DNA from: CAWCGU01 sp963795195
GTDB taxonomy: Bacteria; Actinomycetota; Thermoleophilia; Solirubrobacterales; 70-9
Assembly: GCA_963795195.1 (NCBI GenBank)
Contig: CAWCGU010000006.1
Span: forward strand, 1,922,001-1,986,000
Direction of reading: 5' to 3'
Length of the DNA stretch: 64,000 bases
Positions 55,207 through 63,294 of the stretch are shown one piece after another (within the stretch, counting starts at the first letter, position 1; each line of letters starts with the position of its first letter). A model generated the notes under the pieces. The model worked only from the letters and a program-made list of their open reading frames with translations. It was not told the origin of the DNA and ran no database searches. The translations under genes were made by a program, and so were the position numbers.

Positions 55207-55944
55207 TCAGGCGTCAAGCGGCGCGATCGCGATGCGCACGGAGAACGGGATGCAGTAGAGCACGACCGTCGAGTACTGCCCGAGGTCGGCGTCGTCGGGA
55301 ATCTCGTACTGCTGGTTGCCGACGTTGCCCTTGAGGTCCCCGAGCTCGACCCGGTCGGAGACGTCGGTGCCGTCGCCCGGCGTCAGGTAGACGTCGATGT
55401 CGACGCCGTTGTCGACGTCGAAGTCGGTGAAGGTCAGGATCCGCTTGCCATCCGGCTGCTTTACGACCGTGGCCGTGCCTCGACCCGCGTGACCATCCTC
55501 GCCGGAAAAGCTGCCGCTGGCGATCTCGATCGGCTCCGTGCGCGCGGGCACGCTGGGCTCGGGCGCCGCACCCTCCGGCTCGGCCGGTTGGGCAGCAAGC
55601 GCCGCGGCCTGCTCGGCCGCGGTGGCCTGCGTTGCCGCCACGACCACGTCCTCATCGACCTCCTTGTCGCGGAAGCCGGTCCAGTAGCCGATCGCGATCG
55701 TGCCGATCAGGATCGCGGCGAACGTCCCGCCGGCCGCGAGCCGCAGTTCGCGGTGGCCGCGCAGGTAGACGGCCAGCCCGATGCCGACGACGATGAACCA
55801 GCAGATCACGAGCACGATCGCTACCCACTTCGTCTGCGCGATCCAGCGTTGCAGCACCAGCATCCCGACCCCGAGGATGGTTGCCGTGACGCCCGCGGCC
55901 AGCAGCGAAGGCTTGCTCAGCAGGGGAGGACGTTGCGCGCTCAC
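55207..55944 (-). CDS. Membrane protein with DM13 domain
   Basis: 245 residues. Three membrane helices at the N terminus (SLLAAGVTATILGVGMLVLQ, WVAIVLVICWFIVVGIGLAV, GGTFAAILIGTIAIGYWTGF) are followed by an Ala/Glu-rich linker of about 50 residues. An extracellular DM13 domain comes last: GSFSGEDGHAGRGTATVVKQ, ILTFTDFDVDNGVDIDVYLT, ELGDLKGNVGNQQYEIPDDA, TVVLYCIPFSVRIAIAPL. DM13 is thought to bind a cofactor or to take part in redox chemistry through its conserved cysteine. It lies between purL and purF without obvious link to purines. Confidence 0.82.
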   Translation of the reverse strand: MSAQRPPLLSKPSLLAAGVTATILGVGMLVLQRWIAQTKWVAIVLVICWFIVVGIGLAVYLRGHRELRLAAGGTFAAILIGTIAIGYWTGFRDKEVDEDVVVAATQATAAEQAAALAAQPAEPEGAAPEPSVPARTEPIEIASGSFSGEDGHAGRGTATVVKQPDGKRILTFTDFDVDNGVDIDVYLTPGDGTDVSDRVELGDLKGNVGNQQYEIPDDADLGQYSTVVLYCIPFSVRIAIAPLDA

Positions 55945-55983
55945 TGCTGATCAGGTCTCGCAGGTGGGCGATCCGTTACGGCG

Positions 55984-57138
55984 TCAGAACGTTCCGCCGG
56001 CGAACAGCACAAACACTCCCCAGGCAGGCTTCGCCTTGAAGCTCGCCTCGAAGAGCCCCGAGTAGCGACAGAGGTCGCATTCCGGGTTGACGTTGTTGTC
56101 GCGCCAGGTGAACCAGAAGACCTTGCCGATCTTGAAGTGCTTACGCTCGTCGAGCGTGTACTTGAAAAGCTCGCCGAGCAGCTGCGCCTGCTCCTCTTTG
56201 GTCTTGTAGTAGGGGTTGCGCGGATTGCCGTCGGTAGCCCAGCCGACCTCGGTGATCCAGAGCGGTTTGCGAGCGTCGCCTCCGTCTCGCATCAGGTCCC
56301 GGGCGATCTCGACCTGCAGCTTGACGCCGCCCAGGCCCGGCGCGTACGGGTGGATGGCGAGCACATCGAACCATTTGGTGACTCCGCGGACCCTGTACAT
56401 CCGCGTCAGAAACTTGACGATCGTCACCCCGTTACGCGGCGTCGTGAAGAGCCCGGCGGCGAGGATGTTCGGAGAACCCCCCCGCCCGCCACTCAGCGCC
56501 TCGTCGGAGAGCCGCAACAGCTCCGCGTAGCCCTCCGGCGATTCCTTGACCGGCGTCCAGTAGCTGGGCGAATTCGGTTCGTTCCAGATCTGCCACTCCG
56601 TCACCGGCCGCGGCCTGACGTCGCGGTTCTGTTTCCAGACACCGCCTCCCGGTCCGTACTGCGCCTCGAGCGCCTGCAGGAAGAGCGTCCATTCCTGCTC
56701 CAGCCGGCGGTTGCCGACCGGTGGAATCGTGGGGTTGCGCGTCAGGAAGCGGGGCGTGCCGTAGACGTAGGGGACGAGCCTGATCCCCTGCCGGGCGGCC
56801 TCAACGAACAGCGGGTCGAAGCGCTCGAAGTCCAGAGCCTTGGCCATCGGCCGTCCTCGGCGCGCCTGCGGCTGGATGATCGGCCAGAAGATCGGAAAGC
56901 GGACCGATTCGATTCCCGCCCGGCTCATCGCCTGAAGCTCCTTGACGCCGACGATGGCGGCCGGCGAGACACCGAAGAAGCCGTGCGGCACGCTCACCGC
57001 CGACGCCGAAGACGGCAGCGATACAGCCACGACGACGCCGACCGCCAGGGTGATCGCGGCGGTCTTGGTGCGGCGACAGATGGTGCTCCCGACCCCTCCC
57101 ATCAGCTCCCCGAACTTAGCAGCGGGACCCACGTTCAC
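55984..57138 (-). CDS. Exported glycoside-hydrolase-like TIM-barrel protein
   Basis: 384 residues. A signal peptide (AAITLAVGVVVAVSLPSSAS) lies behind a roughly 25-residue basic N-region. The barrel has GIESVRFPIFWPIIQPQARR, IRLVPYVYGTPRFLTRNPT, the acid/base motif EWQIWNEPNSPSYWTP and the nucleophile motif PLWITEVGWATDG, which are the clan GH-A glutamates. It ends with KVFWFTWRDNN. It resembles GH39/GH5-type endo-acting or xylosidase-like enzymes, but the family and sugar cannot be fixed. Its start overlaps the beta-propeller gene end by 4 bases, so the two are coupled and may act on the same surface polymer. Confidence 0.8.
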   Translation of the reverse strand: MNVGPAAKFGELMGGVGSTICRRTKTAAITLAVGVVVAVSLPSSASAVSVPHGFFGVSPAAIVGVKELQAMSRAGIESVRFPIFWPIIQPQARRGRPMAKALDFERFDPLFVEAARQGIRLVPYVYGTPRFLTRNPTIPPVGNRRLEQEWTLFLQALEAQYGPGGGVWKQNRDVRPRPVTEWQIWNEPNSPSYWTPVKESPEGYAELLRLSDEALSGGRGGSPNILAAGLFTTPRNGVTIVKFLTRMYRVRGVTKWFDVLAIHPYAPGLGGVKLQVEIARDLMRDGGDARKPLWITEVGWATDGNPRNPYYKTKEEQAQLLGELFKYTLDERKHFKIGKVFWFTWRDNNVNPECDLCRYSGLFEASFKAKPAWGVFVLFAGGTF

Positions 57139-58982
57139 GAGCCGCCAAGCCGTACGCGAATCGGCTCGTTACGGCTGTTCTGATCGGCGCCGGTGACGAC
57201 CACGTTGATTGTCGCCGTCGTCTTGCGGCTGCGCTTGGACTTGGCCAGCTTTCGTGCCTTGGCCGGCACCTTCAGGGAGAGCACAGCGGTCTGGCCGGCC
57301 TCGACGGAAACCGTGCCCGGGCTGAGGCGAAGCTCCCGCACGGAACGAGGGCGCTTGCCCGAGCCACCCCTGCCTCCACCCTTCCTCAAGAACAGGAAGA
57401 GCTTGCCCTTGCCCTCGGCCTCGCAGGCTTGACTGCAGCTGACCGCCACCTCGATGGCGCGGTCAACGGGCTGGCCCCTTCGGGCCGAAACCGTCACGTC
57501 AGACCCTCCACCGCCACCACCGCCACCCCCACCGCCCGATGTGGAGCTGTCCACCTCGACCGTGCGGGTGCTCAGGGCCGATCCGCCGCCGTTGCAGGAG
57601 GCGGTCTGTCCCGTGTAGATGGGGATCAGCGAACAGTTCTCGGAGTCGGTGACGATAAGCGTCACCGTGTAGTTGTCGCTCGTCGAGTATGTGTGGGTCG
57701 CAGTCGCCCCGCCGTTTGCGAGCTTTGTCCCGTCGCCAAAGTCCCAGTCGTAGCGAACTACCGATCCATCGCTGTCAGTCGAGGCGGTCGCGTCAAACAC
57801 GAAAGTGCCGTTGCCCGCGCTGGAGGCAGCAAGGGCGGCGGTGGGAGGCTGATTCGGGGAGATCGCCAGCCCGAGATAGTCGACCTGGCCGCCTGAGCCG
57901 GCGCTGAACGGAGACCCCGGGTTTCCAGTCAGCCCCCCGTTTGCGCCAACGGCGTAGGAGGCCACCAGCGGAGCCTGCGAAAGCAATCCGCCGCTGTCGC
58001 CCCCGACGAGCAGCGTGTTCCCGTTTGGTGTGATGGCCACTCCCCGCGCACGCGCTGGGGTCGCGACGGGCGAACCCGGCGCGGCGGTCAGGCCGCCGTC
58101 GGCGCCGATGTCCAGGGCCGACACCTGCGCACTACCGGGGCTGGCCGCGAACACGCGGGTTCCATTCGGCGCGACTGCCAGCGCGCCACCATTGGGGCCG
58201 ATGACCGCCGGCGAGCCAGGCAGGTTGGTAAGCACACCGCCGGCGCCGATCGCGAACCCCGTGACCAGCCCCTGGCTGGAAAGGAGCATCGGCACGGTGC
58301 CCGATGCGAAGAGGCGCTTGCCGTCCGGTGTGAGGGCGAGGCCGATTGGGCCGGAGACCGTCGCCGCGCTCGCATTGGCAAGCGTGGGGGCGCCGTCGGC
58401 GCCGAGCGCGTAGGAGGCGATCGTTCCGGCGTACTGGTTGGCGACGAAAAGCTGCCTCCCGTCGGGTGTCAGGGCGAGCCCCGACGGCACGTTGCCAGCC
58501 GCAACCGGCGATCCGGGCAGCGCTGTGAGCGCGCCTGCCGCGTCGATCGCAAACGCCGAGATCGTGCTCGGCCCGGCGTTGGCGACGTAGAGGTGGCGAC
58601 CGCTGGGGCTGATCGCGACTGCTCTCGGCGCCGCCCCGACCGGAGTGGGGGAACCGGGAAGCGCCGCCAGCCCGCCGGAAATCCCAACGGCGAATCCGCT
58701 GATCGTCCCCGCGTTGCTGTTGGCGGCGTACAGGAAGCGTCCGTCAGGGGTCAACGCGACCGCGGCGGCGCCACTGCCGGCCGCAAACGGTGAGCCGGCG
58801 ACGGCGGACAGCGCACCGTCCGCGGCGATATCAAGCGCGGCAACCTGCCCCGGACCAGCGATCGAAACGTAGGCGTATCGCCGCGCATCAGCGGGCGCCG
58901 CTGCGATGGTGAGCGCAAGCGCGCCGCAGAGCGACCCCAAGGTCAGCCGTGTTCCGGTTCCCCACCGCATCTTCGATTCCAA
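57135..58982 (-). CDS. Exported YVTN-type beta-propeller with PKD domain
   Basis: 615 residues. A signal peptide (LTLGSLCGALALTIAAAPAD) is followed by about seven propeller repeats of roughly 45 residues, each with a phrase like ALTPDGRFLYAANSNAGTIS or AISPSGRHLYVANAGPSTIS and a closing GGLAALPGSPTPVG (residues 35-375). A PKD domain comes next (ASTDSDGSVVRYDWDFGDGT, NYTVTLIVTDSENC). A poly-Gly linker of more than ten residues leads to a C-terminal beta-sandwich of about 110 residues, rich in Lys and Arg. It resembles lactonase-like propellers used as surface binding platforms. Met at 58970 is an alternative start. Confidence 0.8.
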   Translation of the reverse strand: MESKMRWGTGTRLTLGSLCGALALTIAAAPADARRYAYVSIAGPGQVAALDIAADGALSAVAGSPFAAGSGAAAVALTPDGRFLYAANSNAGTISGFAVGISGGLAALPGSPTPVGAAPRAVAISPSGRHLYVANAGPSTISAFAIDAAGALTALPGSPVAAGNVPSGLALTPDGRQLFVANQYAGTIASYALGADGAPTLANASAATVSGPIGLALTPDGKRLFASGTVPMLLSSQGLVTGFAIGAGGVLTNLPGSPAVIGPNGGALAVAPNGTRVFAASPGSAQVSALDIGADGGLTAAPGSPVATPARARGVAITPNGNTLLVGGDSGGLLSQAPLVASYAVGANGGLTGNPGSPFSAGSGGQVDYLGLAISPNQPPTAALAASSAGNGTFVFDATASTDSDGSVVRYDWDFGDGTKLANGGATATHTYSTSDNYTVTLIVTDSENCSLIPIYTGQTASCNGGGSALSTRTVEVDSSTSGGGGGGGGGGGSDVTVSARRGQPVDRAIEVAVSCSQACEAEGKGKLFLFLRKGGGRGGSGKRPRSVRELRLSPGTVSVEAGQTAVLSLKVPAKARKLAKSKRSRKTTATINVVVTGADQNSRNEPIRVRLGGS

Positions 58983-59044
58983 TTCTGGCCGGATTCAGCG
59001 CACGTTGCGCCGCTCCGGCCAGTGTGACAGGCCGGTGTCAGGGA

Positions 59045-61222
59045 TTAGCTGAATCTTGCGGCAAGCGATGTCCAGGCGGCCACCGCCGCCGTTAGTGGGA
59101 CCCGGACCTCCGCGTCCAGGGCCCGGATCTCAATCTCGTCTCCGCCCGAGGTCCCGACCACGTGGACGCCGCCGAGCCGCTGCACCGCGTCTGCCGGTCC
59201 CGCAATCAGGTAGCCGCCGCTGGCCTCGCCGAAGAGGGATTCGATTGCGACCTCCACGCTGAGGCTGGGCGCCTTTCCTAGATCGACATTCGCGCCGACG
59301 CCGCCGGCGATTGCCATCTCCGCCAGCGCGCAGGCCAGGCCACCGTCGCTGATGTCGTGCGCGGCCGCAACCTGCCCCTGTCGCACCCACTGGCGCACCT
59401 TGGCGGCGGTCTCGGCGCAGGCCGCCAGGTCTGGAGCCGGCAACCCAGGGCAGATATCGCCACGTTGCTTGGCCAGCTCCGAACCGGCCAGTGAAGGCTT
59501 GAAGGGGCCGACCAGCGCGATCGCATCGCCGTCGCGCAGCGCGATGCCGCCGGCTCTCGCGGGATCCGGAAGCTCCCCGACCAGTCCGACCACCGGCGTC
59601 GGGTAGATCGGGCCCGACTCGGTCTCGTTATACAGCGAGACGTTGCCGCCGACGACCGGGATCCCGAGCTCGTTGCAGGCGTCGGCCAGCGCCTGGGTCG
59701 AGCGGTCGAGCTGCCAGGCGACGGTCGGCTTTTCGGGGTTGCCGAAGTTGAGGCAGTTGGTGAGGCCGAGCGGCTCGGCGCCGACGCAGGCGAGGTTGGC
59801 GAGCGCTTCAAGCACCGCTTCGACCGTGCCGTTGTACGGGTCGCAGGCGACCCGGCGGCCGTTGCCGTCGATCGTCATCGCGATGGCAGTTCCCGTTTCG
59901 GCGATCTGCAGCACCGCCGCGTCGGCCGACTCGGGCCGGCGCACGGTGCGCGACTGCACGATCGGGTCGTACTGCTCGAAGACCCAGCGCTTCGAGGCGA
60001 TCGTCGGCGAGCCGAGCAGCGCCAGCAGAATTCCGCCGGGGTCGGTCGCCGTCAGTGTCTGTGTGTTCCCGTAGATCCAGCCGTCCGGCTCGGCGGGCTC
60101 GAGGTCATACAGAGGGCAGCCGTCGACCAGCGCGTCGACCGGCATCTCGCCGACGATCTCACCGCCTTTGGTGACACGGATCAGGCCCGTATCCGTGACG
60201 GTCCCGATCGCCGCGGAGCTCGTCTGCCAACGCTCGCAGACCGCCAGCACCTCGTCGACGTGACCCGGTTCGACCACTGCGACCATTCGCTCCTGGGACT
60301 CCGAAACCATGATCTCGAACGGCTCCATGTCGGCCTCGCGCAGGAAAACCCTGGCGACGTCGATCTCAACTCCGACCTCGCCCTTCGAAGCCATCTCACC
60401 GATCGAGGAGGTCAAACCCGCCGCTCCCAGGTCCTGAAGCGCGACCAGCAGCTCGCGGTCGAGCAACTCCAGGCAGCATTCCATCAGCTTCTTCTCTTCG
60501 AACGGATCTCCGATCTGCACCGTCGGCCGCTTCTCGTCACCCTGCTCGAGCTCGGCCGAGGCGAGCACCGAGGCGCCGCCGATCCCGTCGCGGCCGGTCG
60601 ATGCCCCCATCAGCACCAGCACGTTGCCGGGGCCGGTGGCCGCCGAGCGGATCATGCGGTCTGTCCGCGCCAGGCCGGCGGCCATCGCGTTGACGAGGCA
60701 GTTCTGTTCATACGGCGACTCGAAGTAGACCTCGCCGCCGACAGTGGGGACGCCGATCGAGTTGCCGTAGTGGCCGATGCCGCGCACGACTCCGTCGAAC
60801 AGGTAGCGGCTGCGTTCTGAATCCAGCTCGCCGAAGCGCAGCGAGTCGAGCACGGCGATCGGGCGAGCGCCGAGCGCGAAGATGTCGCGCAGAATCCCGC
60901 CGACCCCGGTGGCGGCGCCCTGGAAGGGCTCGACGGCGCTCGGGTGGTTGTGCGACTCGACCTTGAAGGCGAGCGCGTAACCGCTACCCAGATCGACGGC
61001 CCCGGCGTTCTCGCCGGGCCCCATGACGACGCGCTGACCCTCTGTCGGCAGCCGCCGCAACAGCTTGCGGGAGTGCTTATACGCGCAGTGCTCTGACCAC
61101 AGCAGCGAGAACATCGCCAGCTCGACGCCGTTGGGCTCGCGCCCGAGCTGCTCGCAGATCAACTCGAACTCCGAATCGGTCAAGCCGAGCTCGCGGTGGG
61201 GTGCGGGGGCAGTGGTGCTCAC
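59045..61222 (-). CDS. purL: Phosphoribosylformylglycinamidine synthase, large subunit
   Basis: ATP-dependent amination of FGAR, the small-PurL type that works with PurQ and PurS. About 725 residues from a GTG at 61222, chosen because homologues begin shortly before LGLTDSEFELICEQLGREPN; an ATG at 61264 adds 14 residues. Marks are LLWSEHCAYKHSRKLLRRL, FKVESHNHPSAVEPFQGAAT, GVGGILRDIFALGARPIAVL, DGIGGASVLASAEL, and the second-half IPVVGGNVSLYNETESGPIY and AHDISDGGLACALAEMAIAG. No purQ or purS is present in the window, so they must be elsewhere. It is separated from purF by three exported or membrane genes. Confidence 0.95.
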   Translation of the reverse strand: MSTTAPAPHRELGLTDSEFELICEQLGREPNGVELAMFSLLWSEHCAYKHSRKLLRRLPTEGQRVVMGPGENAGAVDLGSGYALAFKVESHNHPSAVEPFQGAATGVGGILRDIFALGARPIAVLDSLRFGELDSERSRYLFDGVVRGIGHYGNSIGVPTVGGEVYFESPYEQNCLVNAMAAGLARTDRMIRSAATGPGNVLVLMGASTGRDGIGGASVLASAELEQGDEKRPTVQIGDPFEEKKLMECCLELLDRELLVALQDLGAAGLTSSIGEMASKGEVGVEIDVARVFLREADMEPFEIMVSESQERMVAVVEPGHVDEVLAVCERWQTSSAAIGTVTDTGLIRVTKGGEIVGEMPVDALVDGCPLYDLEPAEPDGWIYGNTQTLTATDPGGILLALLGSPTIASKRWVFEQYDPIVQSRTVRRPESADAAVLQIAETGTAIAMTIDGNGRRVACDPYNGTVEAVLEALANLACVGAEPLGLTNCLNFGNPEKPTVAWQLDRSTQALADACNELGIPVVGGNVSLYNETESGPIYPTPVVGLVGELPDPARAGGIALRDGDAIALVGPFKPSLAGSELAKQRGDICPGLPAPDLAACAETAAKVRQWVRQGQVAAAHDISDGGLACALAEMAIAGGVGANVDLGKAPSLSVEVAIESLFGEASGGYLIAGPADAVQRLGGVHVVGTSGGDEIEIRALDAEVRVPLTAAVAAWTSLAARFS

Positions 61223-61352
61223 GACCCCAGTATCGCGATCGTGGCGGCGAACCGGCTTGGCCACGGACCCAGCCGACCTTCCGTATGCTCCACCTGGGCG
61301 GTCGTGAGACGACTCGATCGTTCGCCACGAGAAATCTCACTAGGGAGGGAAC

Positions 61353-62366
61353 ATGGAACCCGGATCCGGTTCACGCTTCAGCTACGGAAACGTGATGGCC
61401 ACGATGGCCGTTTTCATCGCCATCTGCGGAGGGTCGCTGGCCATCGGCAAGGTGCCCAACCAATCCGGTCAGATTCCCGCCTGCTTTGTCAAGAAGGGCA
61501 AGAACCGTGGCGACGTCAGGTTGCTCGTCAAGGGCAACAAGTGCCGCCGCAACGAGAAGCTGATCACCTGGGCCGTCGTCGGCCAGCCGGGGGCCTCCGG
61601 AGAAGCGGGCGCTCAGGGCGCACCGGGTCAGCCGGGCGCCGATGGCCAGCCTGGCGCCGTCGGGCCATCAACCGGACCCGCTGGCGGTGACCTGACCGGA
61701 AACTATCCCGACCCGACCCTGGCCCCCGGCGTCGTCGGGTCGCCTGAGTTGGCGGCGAATGCGGTTACGGCCAACGGCGTTAGTCCGGACGGCTCGACTT
61801 TCATCGCGCCGTTCGCGATCGACTCCTCGGAGCTGGACCTGAACCTCGACGACGTGCTGAACGCGAATGACATCGCCACCAACGCCATCACTTCGGCGGA
61901 GCTGGCAAACAATGCGGTCGCAGCAGACGGGGCTACGCCCAACGGCTCATCGCATATCGCGTCAGGCGCAATCGACTCCCAGGAGCTGGCCGCCGACCTC
62001 GATGACGTGCTCACGAGCGAAGACCTGGCAGCCGCTTCGGTGGGGTCCTCCGAGGTGGTGAACGGCAGCCTGACCCAGGACGACCTGGCAATCTCGGTCC
62101 AGCAGGATCACGCGGTGAACCTCGGCGGGACGATCAACAATGGCGCGTGCTCCAACACCTCCGACGAGGCGGCCGTCGGAGCGGTCGCGAACAACCTGAC
62201 GGTTATCTACTCCGTCCGAGGTGCAGGCGCGCCCGGGTGGACGATGGAGGGTGAGATCAATCCCGTCGCGAACGAAGGGCGCTGGCGGATCTGCAACGAC
62301 ACGGGTGCCAACGCCGATCCACCCAACCTGACATTCAGCTTCATCACGATCGGGCTGGGGGCGTAG
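61353..62366 (+). CDS. Exported protein with collagen-like and duplicated repeats
   Basis: 337 residues. The N-terminal hydrophobic segment (VMATMAVFIAICGGSLAIG) serves as signal or anchor. A small Cys-containing domain follows (IPACFVKKGKN, NKCRRNEKLITW), then a collagen-like stretch of about nine Gly-x-y triplets (GQPGADGQPGAVG) and the phrage-tail-like LTGNYPDPTLAPGVVGSPEL. Two copies of a 45-residue unit come next (AVTANGVSPDGSTFIAPFAI with SSELDLNLDDVLNANDI, and AVAADGATPNGSSHIASGAI with SQELAADLDDVLTSEDL). A C-terminal globular domain with two cysteines closes it. It is probably an elongated surface fibre; it shares its layout with the protein at 40542. Confidence 0.7.
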   Translation: MEPGSGSRFSYGNVMATMAVFIAICGGSLAIGKVPNQSGQIPACFVKKGKNRGDVRLLVKGNKCRRNEKLITWAVVGQPGASGEAGAQGAPGQPGADGQPGAVGPSTGPAGGDLTGNYPDPTLAPGVVGSPELAANAVTANGVSPDGSTFIAPFAIDSSELDLNLDDVLNANDIATNAITSAELANNAVAADGATPNGSSHIASGAIDSQELAADLDDVLTSEDLAAASVGSSEVVNGSLTQDDLAISVQQDHAVNLGGTINNGACSNTSDEAAVGAVANNLTVIYSVRGAGAPGWTMEGEINPVANEGRWRICNDTGANADPPNLTFSFITIGLGA

Positions 62367-63294
62367 CCGCACCGAGCTCATAGCCGAGCTCGGTCAGCAG
62401 CGGCGCGGCGACGGCCTCGTAATCGGCGATCGCCTGCGGCTCCATCTTCGTTTGCCAGAGGCCGATGCGGTCCTCTCTCGGAGGCTCGCGAGCGAGCATG
62501 TGGCTCTTCATCCGCAGCTCAGCCGGCTGGGCGGGGCGCTTCGACCGCGGCAGGTCGCGCTCCTTCTCCTTGAGCCGGTCGGCGGCCCGCTCGTGATAGT
62601 CGAGCATCCCCGCATCGAAGTCCAGCTCGATGAACTCGCAGACCCTGCGCAGCGTGCCCTCGGTGTCCATGACCAGGTCCTCGAAGCGGATCTCCATGTA
62701 GTTGCTGACCTTCGGCGCCTGCTGGCGCGCCTTCTGGATCCGCTCGGTCCACAGCTGCGCTGCCTCGGTTGGGTTCGAGGGGCCCCAGTTCAGCTTCAGC
62801 ACCGAGAGGGCGACGTCGCGGCCGTCGCGGATGATGTGGATGAAGTGGGTCTCGGGGAGGACTCGCTGCAGGCGCAGCATCTCGCGCATGTAGCCGGGTG
62901 TCTTGTCGCCGTAGCGGGTCTTGCCCTCGCGCTCGGAGTAGAGGCCGTAGAACTCGCGGATCGCGTCGCCTGCCGTGAACGGCCGCAGCGCCCGGAAGCG
63001 CTCGCGAAGCTGGCCGGCGTCGAGGTGGAAGTCGCCCCAGCGCTTGTGCTCGGTGACGAAGTCGGCGGCCTCGTCGGCCGTCAGCGGCGCGCGCTCCATG
63101 CGCTTGATCAGCCGCGGAACCCAGTGCGTCTCGCCCGGGATCGCAACGTCGGGGTGCGTGTCGAGCATCAGTCGCAGCAGCGTCGTGCCCGAGCGGGTGA
63201 CGCCGCAGACGAACGGCGCCGGCGGCGGCGTCTGCCCCTTGGCGCGCAGGCGTTTGCGGGCGCGGATGATTCGAAGTCGGTCGGCGTAGCTCAT
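62344..63294 (-). CDS. Sulfotransferase-family protein
   Basis: 316 residues with the PAPS-binding sites of sulfotransferases: the 5'-phosphosulfate loop FVCGVTRSGTTLLRLMLDTH and the 3'-phosphate site FIHIIRDGRDVALSVLKLNW. YGDKTPGYMREMLRLQRVLP is the usual motif between them, and EIRFEDLVMDTEGTLRRVCE follows. It transfers sulfate from PAPS to a hydroxyl, probably on a glycan or lipid. Its stop overlaps the convergent repeat protein by 23 bases, and its start overlaps the stop of the glycosyltransferase gene (ATGA), so the two form an operon that may modify a sulfated surface sugar. Confidence 0.87.
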   Translation of the reverse strand: MSYADRLRIIRARKRLRAKGQTPPPAPFVCGVTRSGTTLLRLMLDTHPDVAIPGETHWVPRLIKRMERAPLTADEAADFVTEHKRWGDFHLDAGQLRERFRALRPFTAGDAIREFYGLYSEREGKTRYGDKTPGYMREMLRLQRVLPETHFIHIIRDGRDVALSVLKLNWGPSNPTEAAQLWTERIQKARQQAPKVSNYMEIRFEDLVMDTEGTLRRVCEFIELDFDAGMLDYHERAADRLKEKERDLPRSKRPAQPAELRMKSHMLAREPPREDRIGLWQTKMEPQAIADYEAVAAPLLTELGYELGAATPPARS

